NCBI GenBank assembly: GCA_002314265.1
Contig: DCEW01000050.1
Location: 1-27,296, forward strand
DNA from: Flavobacteriales bacterium UBA1820
Lineage (GTDB): Bacteria; Bacteroidota; Bacteroidia; Flavobacteriales; UBA1820
Length of the DNA: 27,296 bases
Direction of reading: 5' to 3'
Shown here: piece after piece, positions 1 to 8,168 of the stretch
Layout: each line of letters starts with the position of its first letter
Position numbering within the stretch: position 1 is the stretch's first letter
The notes under the pieces: generated by a model
The model's database searches: none
What the model was told of the DNA's origin: nothing
What the model saw: the letters and a program-made list of their open reading frames with translations, nothing else
Translations under genes and position numbers: made by a program

Positions 1-93
1 CTCGCCCGCTTGGGGAGACAGGGTGAAAAGGGGGAGGGAGCTTCTCGTCAGGATTCCCGGACGAAAGCCATCAGCCCCCCAGTTGTTATTTTT

Positions 94-1113
94 CTAAAAC
101 TGTTTGAGCGACTGCTGCCAGTGCCAGGCCGATAGCGTCATCTCGTCCAGCGACCGCTCGGCTTTCCAGCCCAGGACCTGTTCCGCCCGGGAAGGATCGG
201 CCCATATCTGTTCGATGTCGCCTTCGCGGCGGGGAGCAAACCGGTAGTTCACGCGGATGCCCGTTACCTTTTCGAACGAACGGATGACCTCCAGTACGCT
301 GTAACCATGCCCCGTACCCAGGTTGAACACCTCGCACGGTTCGTTATTCTGCCCGTTTAGCAGGCGGTCGACCGCCTTTACATGCGCCTGGGCCAAATCC
401 ACCACGTGGAGGTAGTCGCGGATGCACGTGCCGTCCGGGGTGTGGTAGTCGTTGCCGAAGACCGAGAGGCATTCGCGGATACCGGCCGCCGTCTGGGTGA
501 TGTAGGGGAGCAGGTTTTGCGGCACCCCGCGCGGCAGTTCGCCGATCAAGGCCGAAGGATGCGCCCCGATGGGGTTGAAGTAACGCAGCAGGACGGCCTG
601 CACCTGCGGATAGGCCTTGACTGCATCGCGGACGATCTCTTCGCAGATCTGTTTGGTATTGCCGTAGGGGGATTCGGCCGGTTGGATCGGGTCGGTCTCC
701 CGTACGGGCGGATGTTCGGGTTGGCCGTATACGGTGCAGGAGGAGGAGAAGACCAGCGCGCCGTTTTGTTGGCGGAGGCACTCCAGAATGTTGAGCAGGC
801 CCACCAGATTGTTCCGGTAGTACAGCAGCGGTTTTTGAACCGATTCGCCGACGGCTTTCGACGCGGCGAAGTGGATGGTAGCGGCAATGGGGTATCGGTC
901 GAAAAGCTCGCGAACCTTTCCGGCGTCTTTCAGGTCGATCTGTTCGAAGGCCGGACGGATGCCGGTAATGCGCTCGATGCGGTCGATCACTTCGGCCGAC
1001 GAGTTGGACAGGTCGTCCGCGATGACCGTTTCAAAACCTTTCTGTTGGAGCTCGACCACCGTGTGCGAGCCGATGTAGCCCGCCCCGCCGGTAACTAAGA
1101 TGGTTTTTGCCAT
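94..1113 (-). CDS. galE: UDP-glucose 4-epimerase
   Basis: This 339-residue protein matches the usual length of GalE, an extended short-chain dehydrogenase/reductase that interconverts UDP-glucose and UDP-galactose in the cytoplasm using bound NAD. The N-terminus carries the Rossmann motif TGGAGYIGS at residues 8-16. The catalytic region has a serine cluster near residues 123-125, and SPYGNTK supplies the Tyr150/Lys154 pair of the YxxxK motif. The frame stays open upstream for another 186 codons, but only the ATG at 1113 places the nucleotide-binding strand at the N-terminus, so I chose it. It is transcribed away from the alkyltransferase gene; I could not find a convincing promoter box upstream. 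Nothing is truncated. GalE is very likely, although a related UDP-sugar epimerase with broader substrate range cannot be excluded. Confidence 0.95.
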   Translation of the reverse strand: MAKTILVTGGAGYIGSHTVVELQQKGFETVIADDLSNSSAEVIDRIERITGIRPAFEQIDLKDAGKVRELFDRYPIAATIHFAASKAVGESVQKPLLYYRNNLVGLLNILECLRQQNGALVFSSSCTVYGQPEHPPVRETDPIQPAESPYGNTKQICEEIVRDAVKAYPQVQAVLLRYFNPIGAHPSALIGELPRGVPQNLLPYITQTAAGIRECLSVFGNDYHTPDGTCIRDYLHVVDLAQAHVKAVDRLLNGQNNEPCEVFNLGTGHGYSVLEVIRSFEKVTGIRVNYRFAPRREGDIEQIWADPSRAEQVLGWKAERSLDEMTLSAWHWQQSLKQF

Positions 1114-1313
1114 GTTTTCTTCGTGCTGTTTTAGGTCTGTTGTTTTTCGGGTATGCTTTATACTCTCTTGTCGTTGCCCTGCGGAGGCCCCCAAGAGCGT
1201 AAGCGCAATGCGAAGTAAAAATACGAATCTCTGGGAAAATGGCGGGCATGAAATCGATTTTCTTGTTTCTTGCGCCGCTTGTGCATTGCCTCGGTGGATA
1301 AATGGGGAAACGG

Positions 1314-1345
1314 CTTGTTCGGATGCCCCTCCCGGTTTATCTTTG
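1314..1345 (+). promoter_or_regulatory. Bacteroidota-type promoter for the alkyltransferase gene
   Basis: CTTG at 1314-1317 is followed after 20 bp by TATCTTTG at 1338-1345. This matches the TTTG / TAnnTTTG pattern of the Bacteroidota primary sigma factor, and it lies 31 bp before the ATG at 1377. Its position also argues against the upstream in-frame ATG at 1302. Confidence 0.65.
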
Positions 1346-1376
1346 CGGAGAGGTGTCTGGCAGAAAAAAGAAAACG

Positions 1377-1850
1377 ATGAAGTATGTACAGTATTTCGAA
1401 ACCCCCATCGGGTGGATGGGCGCGGCGGAGGAAGACTCCCGGCTGGTGGAAGTGTTTTTCGGCCGGCGTCCGCTTTCTCCGGGGGAAGTCTCGCAGCGCA
1501 CGGACCTTCTCGCGCGGACGGTCGCCCAACTCGGGGAGTACTTTTCCGGGCAGCGCCGGCAGTTCGACCTTCCGCTCGGAGGGCAGGGCAGCGCATTTTT
1601 CCGGGCGGTGTGGCAAGCGCTTCTCGGGATACCCTATGGGCAAACCTGTACGTACGGGCAGCTCGCCGCACAGGTGGGACGTCCCCGGGCGTCCCGGGCC
1701 GTCGGCCGTGCGTGCCACGTCAATCCGCTGGCCCTCGTGATCCCCTGCCACCGGGTGGTGGGAGCCGACGGATCCCTGACCGGCTATGCAGGAGGAATGG
1801 CCGCCAAAGCGTTCCTCTTGGCCCTGGAAGCGCGTTCGTCGGGGCGGTGA
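1377..1850 (+). CDS. ogt: Methylated-DNA--[protein]-cysteine S-methyltransferase
   Basis: This 157-residue protein is a suicide DNA-repair enzyme that takes an alkyl group from O6-alkylguanine onto an active-site cysteine. The C-terminal ATase domain has the helix-turn-helix region (PYGQTCTYGQLA, residues 86-97, then SRAVGRA). The signature IPCHRVVG puts the nucleophile at Cys124, with the downstream Gly-Tyr-Ala-Gly-Gly element following. The N-terminal part is short, as in Ogt/MGMT-type proteins that lack an Ada domain. An in-frame ATG at 1302 exists, but the promoter box at 1338-1345 lies downstream of it, so the ATG at 1377 is preferred. It is probably monocistronic, since the next gene has its own promoter. 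The family assignment is firm; the symbol ogt rather than adaB is a convention. Confidence 0.93.
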   Translation: MKYVQYFETPIGWMGAAEEDSRLVEVFFGRRPLSPGEVSQRTDLLARTVAQLGEYFSGQRRQFDLPLGGQGSAFFRAVWQALLGIPYGQTCTYGQLAAQVGRPRASRAVGRACHVNPLALVIPCHRVVGADGSLTGYAGGMAAKAFLLALEARSSGR

Positions 1851-1913
1851 AGGGTTTTTCGGGGCGAAGAAGTGCGCCGTGGGTTCGATGGAATTTTGTC
1901 ATGAGGAAAGGCA

Positions 1914-1945
1914 TTTGGATTTTATTTCTTTTTTGATTATATTTG
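1914..1945 (+). promoter_or_regulatory. Near-perfect promoter of the portal-like gene
   Basis: TTTG at 1914-1917 and TATATTTG at 1938-1945 are separated by exactly 20 bp, an ideal match to the Bacteroidota housekeeping promoter. The predicted leader of about 50 nt contains a small inverted repeat (GACGG at 1954-1958, CCGTC at 1967-1971) before the ATG at 2002. No terminator is visible between the upstream gene and this promoter. Confidence 0.8.
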
Positions 1946-2001
1946 TAAAGAAAGACGGTCTTTTGTCCGTCGAAACGAATACAAATCAAACACGAAAAGA
2001 A

Positions 2002-3435
2002 ATGAAAATAGAAGACCTCGTGCAAGGCACCTCGGCCAACGAATGGGTCGAAGCCTTGAGCCGGCGCGCCACACCGCAGCCGCAGATCACCCGATTGCGC
2101 CAACAGTACGACCCGCGCGGACATCGGATATTCGACATCTCGGAGCGTCCCGACAAAGCGGTTCGGGGAACGGACGGACAGATCGAGCGTTTTGAAAAGG
2201 TAGCCCGCATCGCGTTGCCGCTCCAGCGGGTCATCGTGGAGCGGGCGGTGGCTTTTCTGTTCGGCCATCCGGTACAGGTAACCTGTGCCACGGACAGCGA
2301 TGGACAGGCGGGTGCTTTCGAGGCGGTACGGCGCACCTTGACCGACAACAAGATCGACTCGCTCAACCGCCGTCTGGCCCGTACAATCCTTTGGGAGACG
2401 GAAGCGGCCGAGCTGTGGTATCCGGTGCCCGAGAACGGGTTTTGGGCACGTGTGGGCCGCAATGAGCGTTTTTCATTCGTGGGGCAGACGCCTTCGCAGT
2501 ACAAGTTGCGCGTTTCCCTGCTTTCGCCCTCGCAGGGGGACGGGCTGTTTCCCCTGTTCGACCACTACGGCGACATGACGGCGTTTTCCCGGCGGTATGC
2601 CACGGTGGAAACAGGGGTGGAGAAAGAGTATTTCGAGACCTACACGGACCAGGAGATCGTGCGTTTCGAGCGTCAGGAGAAGGGTTCATGGACGCTGGTG
2701 GAGCGCAAGGAAAACATCCTGGGAAAGATCCCGGTGGTGTACGGCCGGCAGGAAAAGAGCGAGTGGGCCGATGTGCAGCCCCTGATCGAGCGTTTGGAAA
2801 AACTGTTGTCCAATTTTGCCGATACGAACGATTACCACGCTTCGCCCAAGATCTTCGTGACGGGCGAGATCCGCGGGTTTGCCCGCAAGGGGGAGACCGG
2901 GGCGATCATCGAAGGCGAGGCCAATTCGACGGCGCAGTACCTTTCGTGGCAACAGGCTCCGGAGTCCGTCCGGTTGGAGATCAGTACCTTGCTCAGCATG
3001 ATCTACAGCACGACCCAGACGCCCGACATTTCGTTCGATTCGGTCAAGGGGCTGGCCAATCTGTCCGGGGTGGCCTTGCGGATGCTCTTCCTGGATGCGC
3101 ACCTGAAGGTGCAGAACAAGGGCGAGCTCTTCGGCCAGTACCTCGAACGCCGCATGAACCTGATACGCCGCTACCTGGGAGTGCTCAACAATGCACTCGA
3201 ACCCTACATCGACCAGATCGAGGTGAGCCAGCGCATCGAGCCTTTCATGGTGGACGACCGTTCGTCGATGATCCAGGCACTCAACCTGGCCAACGGCGGG
3301 CGGGAACTCATTTCCCAGCGTACGGCAGTGCGTCTGGCGGGCCTTTCCGAAGACCCCGAGGGCGAATACGACCGTATCGTTACCGAGCGGGATGCCGACC
3401 GTCTGGCCGAGGGTTCGATGAACATAGGCTTCTAA
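2002..3435 (+). CDS. Solitary SPP1-type phage portal protein
   Basis: This 477-residue protein resembles the SPP1 gp6-like portal family (PF05133), whose members form the dodecameric DNA-entry ring of tailed-phage capsids. Family-like features are an N-terminal segment rich in Arg/Gln, a mixed alpha/beta central part, and a C-terminal helical part with LSGVAL at residues 354-359 followed by a long amphipathic helix. A late segment, NGGRELISQRTAV (431-443), resembles the portal crown region. Its length is close to SPP1 gp6 (about 500 residues). The in-frame extension upstream of 2002 crosses the promoter and is discarded. There is no terminase, capsid or head-morphogenesis gene nearby: the flanks are ogt and tig. 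The frame is uninterrupted and its base composition looks like its neighbours. It could be a phage relic or a domesticated gene. The family is recognised from overall resemblance, without a search. Confidence 0.8.
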   Translation: MKIEDLVQGTSANEWVEALSRRATPQPQITRLRQQYDPRGHRIFDISERPDKAVRGTDGQIERFEKVARIALPLQRVIVERAVAFLFGHPVQVTCATDSDGQAGAFEAVRRTLTDNKIDSLNRRLARTILWETEAAELWYPVPENGFWARVGRNERFSFVGQTPSQYKLRVSLLSPSQGDGLFPLFDHYGDMTAFSRRYATVETGVEKEYFETYTDQEIVRFERQEKGSWTLVERKENILGKIPVVYGRQEKSEWADVQPLIERLEKLLSNFADTNDYHASPKIFVTGEIRGFARKGETGAIIEGEANSTAQYLSWQQAPESVRLEISTLLSMIYSTTQTPDISFDSVKGLANLSGVALRMLFLDAHLKVQNKGELFGQYLERRMNLIRRYLGVLNNALEPYIDQIEVSQRIEPFMVDDRSSMIQALNLANGGRELISQRTAVRLAGLSEDPEGEYDRIVTERDADRLAEGSMNIGF

Positions 3436-3439
3436 AATT

Positions 3440-3470
3440 TTTGTAAACCGGTATAAAAAGAGTACCTTTG
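3440..3470 (+). promoter_or_regulatory. Promoter of trigger factor
   Basis: TTTG at 3440-3443 and TACCTTTG at 3463-3470 with a 19-bp spacer form a full Bacteroidota promoter. It begins 5 bp after the portal stop codon. The predicted leader is about 50 nt and AT-rich. Confidence 0.8.
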
Positions 3471-3529
3471 CGCTCTTAATCAGAGAAAAAATCAAGGTAA
3501 TACCACAAGAATTTTAGCGCAGAACAAAC

Positions 3530-4876
3530 ATGAAAGTTTCGAGAGAAGACAAGGACGCCCTGAATGCCGTCATCCGGGTGGATGTGGACCAGGCCGATTA
3601 CAAAGATGCTGTGGAAAAATCGCTGACCAATATCCGCAAGAACGCGAACATTCCGGGATTCCGCAAAGGGATGGTGCCCGCCTCGGTCATCCGCAAACAG
3701 TACGGTACGATGGCCTTGGCCGAAGAGGTCAATAAAGTGGTCAACGCGGCAGTGGACGACTACCTCCGCAAGGAAAAACTCGATATTTTCGGACAGCCCC
3801 TGCCCGTGCCCCAGAACATCGATTGGGAGAAAGGCGGGGACTTCTCGTTCCAGTTCGAGATCGGTCTGATCCCTCAGGTAAAGGTAAAACCCGAGGATGC
3901 CGCCAAGAAGGTGGTTTCGTACCGCATCAAGGTAAGCCCCGAGTACATCGAAGACCACATCGCCAGCCTGGCCAAACAGTTCGGCAAGATGACGGCGATG
4001 GAGCAGGTGGAAAAGGCTTCCGACGTGGTAGTCAACATCGAAGCCCGCGACAAGGACGGCAACCTGTACCAGCCCGGTGCGTACAAGGAAGGGATGATCA
4101 TCGTAGCCGACATGAAGAACGCCAAGAACTTCCTCGGCAAGAAAGTGGGCGATGTGGTAGAGGTATCTCCGAAGGACTTCAAGTCCGCTACCCGTCTGTC
4201 GCAGTTCCTGGGCAAGTCGGCCGACGAGTGCCAGGACTTCGCCGATACGCTGGTGCTGACCATCACCCGCATCACCAACGTCGAGCCCCATGCCTTGGAC
4301 AAGGAACTCTTCGAACGCCTCTACGGTCCGGACGCAGTGGCCGATGAAGCGGCTTTCCGCCAGAAGATCCAGGAGGAGGCTGAAGCGGCTTTCCGCACCG
4401 AGACCGATGCTCAACTGATGGCCGATACGATCGACTATCTGATCGAGAATACGAAATTCGACCTGCCGACGGACTTCCTGCGCCGCTGGCTGATGGCTTC
4501 GGCCGAAAAGCCGATGACCGACCAGGAAGCCGAGCAGCAGATGAAGGATTCGGAAAAGAGCCTGCGTTACCAGTTGATCGAAACGCAGCTTTTGCTCGAC
4601 GCCGGGGTGCGCATCGACTATGCGATGATCCAGCAGCGCGCCAAAGACCTGCTGCGCATGCAGATGGCCCAGTACGGCCAGGCCGGGATGCCGGACGAAC
4701 AGCTCGACCCCATCGTGGAGCGCGTGTTGAAAAACCGCGAGGAGGTAGGCCGTATCCAGAACATGCTGGTGCGCGAAAAACTGATGGACATCTTCAAGGA
4801 GAAGGTGCCTTACAAGGTCAAGGAAGTAACCCTCGACGAATTTGTCAAAGCGGTTGCTGCGGCCAAGAAGAAGTAA
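3530..4876 (+). CDS. tig: Trigger factor, ribosome-associated chaperone and peptidyl-prolyl isomerase
   Basis: This 448-residue protein is trigger factor, which docks at the ribosomal exit tunnel and shelters nascent chains. The N-terminal ribosome-binding domain carries the signature GFRKGMVP at residues 43-50. A divergent FKBP-like PPIase region follows around residues 150-240, and then a long helical C-terminal substrate-binding domain rich in Glu, Gln and Lys. Length is normal for the family and the C-terminus ends in a Lys-rich tail. It has its own promoter upstream and a strong terminator 22 bp downstream, so it is transcribed alone despite lying just before clpP-clpX. The tig-clpP-clpX order is common in bacteria and supports the identification. 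Bacteroidota trigger factors have weakly conserved PPIase domains, so isomerase activity is not assured. Confidence 0.95.
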   Translation: MKVSREDKDALNAVIRVDVDQADYKDAVEKSLTNIRKNANIPGFRKGMVPASVIRKQYGTMALAEEVNKVVNAAVDDYLRKEKLDIFGQPLPVPQNIDWEKGGDFSFQFEIGLIPQVKVKPEDAAKKVVSYRIKVSPEYIEDHIASLAKQFGKMTAMEQVEKASDVVVNIEARDKDGNLYQPGAYKEGMIIVADMKNAKNFLGKKVGDVVEVSPKDFKSATRLSQFLGKSADECQDFADTLVLTITRITNVEPHALDKELFERLYGPDAVADEAAFRQKIQEEAEAAFRTETDAQLMADTIDYLIENTKFDLPTDFLRRWLMASAEKPMTDQEAEQQMKDSEKSLRYQLIETQLLLDAGVRIDYAMIQQRAKDLLRMQMAQYGQAGMPDEQLDPIVERVLKNREEVGRIQNMLVREKLMDIFKEKVPYKVKEVTLDEFVKAVAAAKKK

Positions 4877-4898
4877 ACAGACATTTGCCGTCGATAGA

Positions 4899-4933
4899 AA
4901 AAAGGGCGCCGGAGGGACTCCGGCGCCCTTTTT
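4899..4933 (+). terminator. Rho-independent terminator after tig
   Basis: GGGCGCCGGAG at 4904-4914 pairs perfectly with CTCCGGCGCCC at 4918-4928 around a 3-nt GGA loop. The stem is flanked by an A-run on the left and TTTTT at 4929-4933 on the right. It should separate tig from the clpPX unit. The A/T flanks mean it could also act on antisense transcripts. Confidence 0.95.
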
Positions 4934-5084
4934 GATGAGCCGGAGAAGGAAATCCGGGGGCTCGTCGGCGGATTTTGCGTACCTTTATCGGCAAAACGAG
5001 GGTCTTTCTCTTCTGCGGGTGGAAAACGAAGAAGGGATCCGGCGAGACAAAGAGTGATTTTTGCAGGAGACCGGGGCTCCGCCC
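4934..5084. other. Intergenic spacer between the tig terminator and the clpP promoter
   Basis: I see no convincing gene here. A TACCTTTA octamer at 4980-4987 lies inside an inverted repeat (TTTTGC at 4973-4978, GCAAAA at 4991-4996) but has no -33 partner at the right distance. Short open frames in this stretch have no recognisable product. Confidence 0.5.
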
Positions 5085-5117
5085 GTTGGGCGGTACCGGG
5101 ACGATTTCTTATTTTTG
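5079..5117 (+). promoter_or_regulatory. clpP promoter with an overlapping inverted repeat
   Basis: TATTTTTG at 5110-5117 is a perfect TAnnTTTG box 29 bp before the clpP ATG. The best -33 candidate is GTTG at 5085-5088, 21 bp upstream. That candidate sits in the centre of a perfect inverted repeat, CCGCCC (5079-5084), GTT, GGGCGG (5088-5093). A protein bound there would cover the -33 region, so it is a plausible operator, but this is inference. Confidence 0.6.
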
Positions 5118-5146
5118 CAACCAAAGAAAAGACAACGCATACCGCA

Positions 5147-5842
5147 ATGAAAGAAAAAGACGAATTCCGCAAATATGCCGTAGGGCATCTGGGCATTTCC
5201 AGCTATCGTCTGGACCGTTATGCCTCGGTCTATGGGGAGTATATCTCGCCCACGGTCATCGAAGAGCGCCAGCTCAATGTTGCTCAGATGGACGTGTTTT
5301 CCCGCCTGATGATGGACCGTATCATTTTCCTGGGCACGGCCATCAACGACGACGTGGCCAACATCATCCAGGGACAGCTCCTGTTCCTCTCCTCGGTGGA
5401 TGCGACCAAGGACATCAGCATTTACATCAATTCGCCCGGCGGAGGCGTGTATGCCGGATTGGGCATTTACGATACGATGCAGTTCGTCGGCCCGGACGTC
5501 GCCACCATCTGTACCGGTATGGCCGCTTCGATGGCCGCCGTGTTGCTGTGTGCCGGCGCGAAGGGCAAGCGGGCCGCTTTGCGGCATTCCCGCACGATGA
5601 TCCACCAGCCGATGGGCGGTGCGCAGGGGCAGGTGTCCGACATCGAGATCACGGCGCGCGAGATCAAGAAACTGCGCGACGAACTCTACACCATCATGGC
5701 CGAACATTCGGGTCAGCCGTTTGAAAAGATCGAAAAGGACTCCGACCGCGACTACTGGATGACCTCGCCCGAAGCCCTGGAGTACGGCATGATCGACGAG
5801 ATCCTCGAAAAGAAAAAGAAACACACCCCCTCGACCAAGTAA
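5147..5842 (+). CDS. clpP: ATP-dependent Clp protease proteolytic subunit
   Basis: This 231-residue serine peptidase forms the tetradecameric chamber that degrades proteins unfolded by ClpX. The catalytic triad is visible: Ser128 in GMAASMA, His153 in TMIHQP, and Asp202 in the [15 protein letters not shown] segment. The oxyanion-region glycines are present in SPGGGVYAG (residues 96-104). The ATG at 5147 lies just downstream of a TATTTTTG promoter box; the in-frame ATG at 5054 lies upstream of that box and is rejected. The N-terminus is about 30 residues longer than E. coli mature ClpP, which may include a propeptide. The stop codon overlaps the clpX start by one base (TAATG), so the two subunits are translationally coupled. 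The identification is firm. Confidence 0.96.
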   Translation: MKEKDEFRKYAVGHLGISSYRLDRYASVYGEYISPTVIEERQLNVAQMDVFSRLMMDRIIFLGTAINDDVANIIQGQLLFLSSVDATKDISIYINSPGGGVYAGLGIYDTMQFVGPDVATICTGMAASMAAVLLCAGAKGKRAALRHSRTMIHQPMGGAQGQVSDIEITAREIKKLRDELYTIMAEHSGQPFEKIEKDSDRDYWMTSPEALEYGMIDEILEKKKKHTPSTK

Positions 5843-7071
5843 TGGCAAACCATCAGAAACACTGTTCATTCTGCGGGCGTCCCAAGAGCGAAACCCGCCT
5901 GCTGATCACCGGGCTCGACGCCAACATCTGCGACGAATGCATCGAACAGGCCATGCGCATCCTCCAGGAGGAACTCCCCCGGCAGGATGAGCAGGAGGCT
6001 TCGGTCGATCTTTCGCAGATCAAACGCCCCTCGCAGATCAAGGCCTACCTCGACCAGTATGTCATCGGTCAGCAGGAGGCCAAGAAAGTCCTTTCGGTGG
6101 CGGTGTACAACCACTACAAACGCCTGGGGCAGAAGCGCGATGAGGAGGTGGAGATCGAAAAGTCCAATGTCCTGCTGGTAGGACCCACCGGCACGGGCAA
6201 GACGCTGCTCGCCCGGACCATCGCCCGGCTGCTCGACGTGCCCTTTACCATTGTCGATGCCACGGTGCTCACCGAAGCCGGTTACGTAGGGGAGGACGTG
6301 GAGACCATGCTGACCAAACTCTTGCAGGCCGCCGACTACGACGTGCGCAAGGCCGAGCGCGGCATCGTCTTCATCGACGAGATCGACAAGATCGCCCGCA
6401 AGAGCGACAACCCCTCCATCACCCGCGACGTGTCGGGCGAAGGAGTGCAGCAGGCCATGCTCAAACTGCTCGAGGGGGCCAAGGTAAACGTTCCCCCGCA
6501 AGGCGGACGCAAGCATCCCGAACAGAAATTCATCGAGATCGACACCCGCAACATCCTGTTCATCGCCGGCGGCGCATTCGACGGGATCGAGCGCAAGATC
6601 AGCCAGCGGCTCAACAAACAGACGGTGGGTTATTCGGCCGAGAACCTGGGGACGATCTCCTCGGAAAACATCATGCGTTACGTAGCCCCGCAGGACTTGA
6701 AGTCTTTCGGGCTCATTCCGGAGTTGATCGGCCGTCTGCCGGTGATCACGCACCTGGATGCCCTGACCCGCGAGGACCTGCTGCGTATCCTCACCGAACC
6801 CCGCAATGCTGTCGTGCGTCAGATGGAGCGCCTGTTCGAGATGGACGGAGTGCGGCTGAAGATCGACAAAAAAGCGTTGGAATACATCGTGGACAAGGCT
6901 TTGGAGTTCAAGACCGGGGCGCGGGGGCTTCGCACCTTGTGCGAGGCGGTGCTCACCGATGCGATGTTCGACCTGCCGGACAACCCTCCGGAGGAGTTCC
7001 ACGTCACCCGCAAATATGCCCAGAGCCAACTCGCCCGTTTCGCGGTAGCGCAAGGGGCGAAAAATGCCTGA
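5842..7071 (+). CDS. clpX: ATP-dependent Clp protease ATPase subunit ClpX
   Basis: This 409-residue AAA+ unfoldase delivers substrates to ClpP. The N-terminal zinc-binding domain has Cys8, Cys11, Cys30 and Cys33. The AAA+ core shows Walker A GPTGTGKT (114-121), pore loop GYVGED (147-152), Walker B IVFIDEID (175-182) and the RKH loop (223-225). At the ClpP-docking loop, where E. coli ClpX has IGF, the sequence reads VGY (262-264). Sensor-like [12 protein letters not shown] and the small-domain GARGLR motif follow. The start codon shares a base with the clpP stop. The next gene begins 52 bp downstream with no terminator, so clpPX and the Ptb-Buk genes may form one transcript. Length and motifs are typical. 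Confidence 0.97.
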   Translation: MANHQKHCSFCGRPKSETRLLITGLDANICDECIEQAMRILQEELPRQDEQEASVDLSQIKRPSQIKAYLDQYVIGQQEAKKVLSVAVYNHYKRLGQKRDEEVEIEKSNVLLVGPTGTGKTLLARTIARLLDVPFTIVDATVLTEAGYVGEDVETMLTKLLQAADYDVRKAERGIVFIDEIDKIARKSDNPSITRDVSGEGVQQAMLKLLEGAKVNVPPQGGRKHPEQKFIEIDTRNILFIAGGAFDGIERKISQRLNKQTVGYSAENLGTISSENIMRYVAPQDLKSFGLIPELIGRLPVITHLDALTREDLLRILTEPRNAVVRQMERLFEMDGVRLKIDKKALEYIVDKALEFKTGARGLRTLCEAVLTDAMFDLPDNPPEEFHVTRKYAQSQLARFAVAQGAKNA

Positions 7072-7123
7072 AAGAATCCTTCGCTGTAAAAGGCAAGAAA
7101 ACGAAAAAAACAACCATCACACC

Positions 7124-8029
7124 ATGATAAAAACGATCGACGATATTTTTTCCCTTGCCCGTCAGAAGGGGCACGGATGCCGTCTGGTCCTGTGCCAGGC
7201 GTCCAATGAACATGCGCTGGAGGCTGCGCTCGAAGCCTCGGCGATGGGTTTCGTTACCCCCATCCTGGTCGGCCGGCGGGACGAGATCCACGAGGCCGCC
7301 CGAAACCTGGGCCGTTCGGTGGAAGGCGTGCAGATCGTCGAAGCCGAGGATGCCGAAGGAATGGTCGAAGCCGCGGTGCGCATGGTCAGCTCCGGGCAGG
7401 CAGACATCCTGATGAAAGGCGGGGTGACCACCCCGCAGATCATGAAAGGAGTGCTCAACCGCCAGTGGGGGCTTCGTACCGACCGGTTGATCTCGCATCT
7501 GGCCGTGTTCCAGATCCCGGCCTACCACAAGCTCCTGGTGCTCACCGATGCGGCGATGAACATCGCTCCCACCCTGGAAGAAAAAGCAGTCATCGTGCAA
7601 AATACGGTGGACTTTGTCCGTCGTTTGGGCATCGACACGCCCAAGGTGGCCGTACTGGCGGCCATCGAGCAGGTGAACCCCAAAATGCCGGCTACCCTCG
7701 ATGCCGACGCGCTCAAGCAGATGAATGCCCGGGGAGAGATCGTCGATTGCCTGGTGGACGGCCCCTTGTCCTTCGACCTGGCGGTCTCGCAGGAGAGCAA
7801 ACGCGACAAGCATTTCGAAAGTCCCGTAGCAGCCGATGCCGATATCCTGCTCGCTCCCGATATCGAGGCGGGCAACCTGCTCTACAAGTCCTTTGCCTTC
7901 TTTACCGAATGCCGCATGGGAGCGGTCATCCTCGGGGCGGCAGCACCCATCGTGCTCACTTCGCGTGCCGATACGATGGATGCCAAACTGGCCTCGATCG
8001 CTTTGGCGGTAGCGGGTTCGCTGCGCTGA
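7124..8029 (+). CDS. ptb: Phosphate butyryltransferase
   Basis: This 301-residue enzyme of the PTA/PTB family exchanges CoA for phosphate on butyryl-CoA or branched acyl-CoAs, giving an acyl phosphate. Family motifs are MKGGVTTP (97-104), DGPLSFDLA (212-220), PDIEAGNLLYKS (245-256) and SRAD (280-283). The length matches Ptb rather than the longer two-domain phosphate acetyltransferases. An in-frame ATG at 7064 overlaps the end of clpX, but only the start at 7124 gives the usual family N-terminus (MIKTIDD). Butyrate kinase follows 139 bp downstream, which strongly supports Ptb over Pta. Together the two enzymes would make ATP by substrate-level phosphorylation. Which acid (butyrate, isobutyrate or isovalerate) cannot be told from sequence. 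Confidence 0.92.
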   Translation: MIKTIDDIFSLARQKGHGCRLVLCQASNEHALEAALEASAMGFVTPILVGRRDEIHEAARNLGRSVEGVQIVEAEDAEGMVEAAVRMVSSGQADILMKGGVTTPQIMKGVLNRQWGLRTDRLISHLAVFQIPAYHKLLVLTDAAMNIAPTLEEKAVIVQNTVDFVRRLGIDTPKVAVLAAIEQVNPKMPATLDADALKQMNARGEIVDCLVDGPLSFDLAVSQESKRDKHFESPVAADADILLAPDIEAGNLLYKSFAFFTECRMGAVILGAAAPIVLTSRADTMDAKLASIALAVAGSLR

Positions 8030-8168
8030 CCTCGGAGGGGGAGGAGAGAAGCCGAGCAAGAGGGTTGCAGGAAGAGTCCGAAGGAAAAAAAGACCCGGAT
8101 AAGGAGGCAGCGAAAGAGAAATTCGAATAAGAAGAGAGAAAGGAAAAACCGTTTTAGCCACAGAAACC

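Noticed and set aside
1216..1223. TATTTTTA on the minus strand as the galE -7 box
   Set aside because: It is one base off consensus and has no TTG or TTTG at the required distance.
1114..1671. N-terminal extension of galE by 186 codons
   Set aside because: The extension is low-complexity, overlaps the alkyltransferase gene on the other strand, and places the Rossmann motif in mid-protein.
4973..4996. TACCTTTA inside a TTTTGC/GCAAAA inverted repeat as a second clpP promoter or operator
   Set aside because: There is no -33 element at 19-21 bp, the last base is off consensus, and the repeat is short with a 12-bp spacer.
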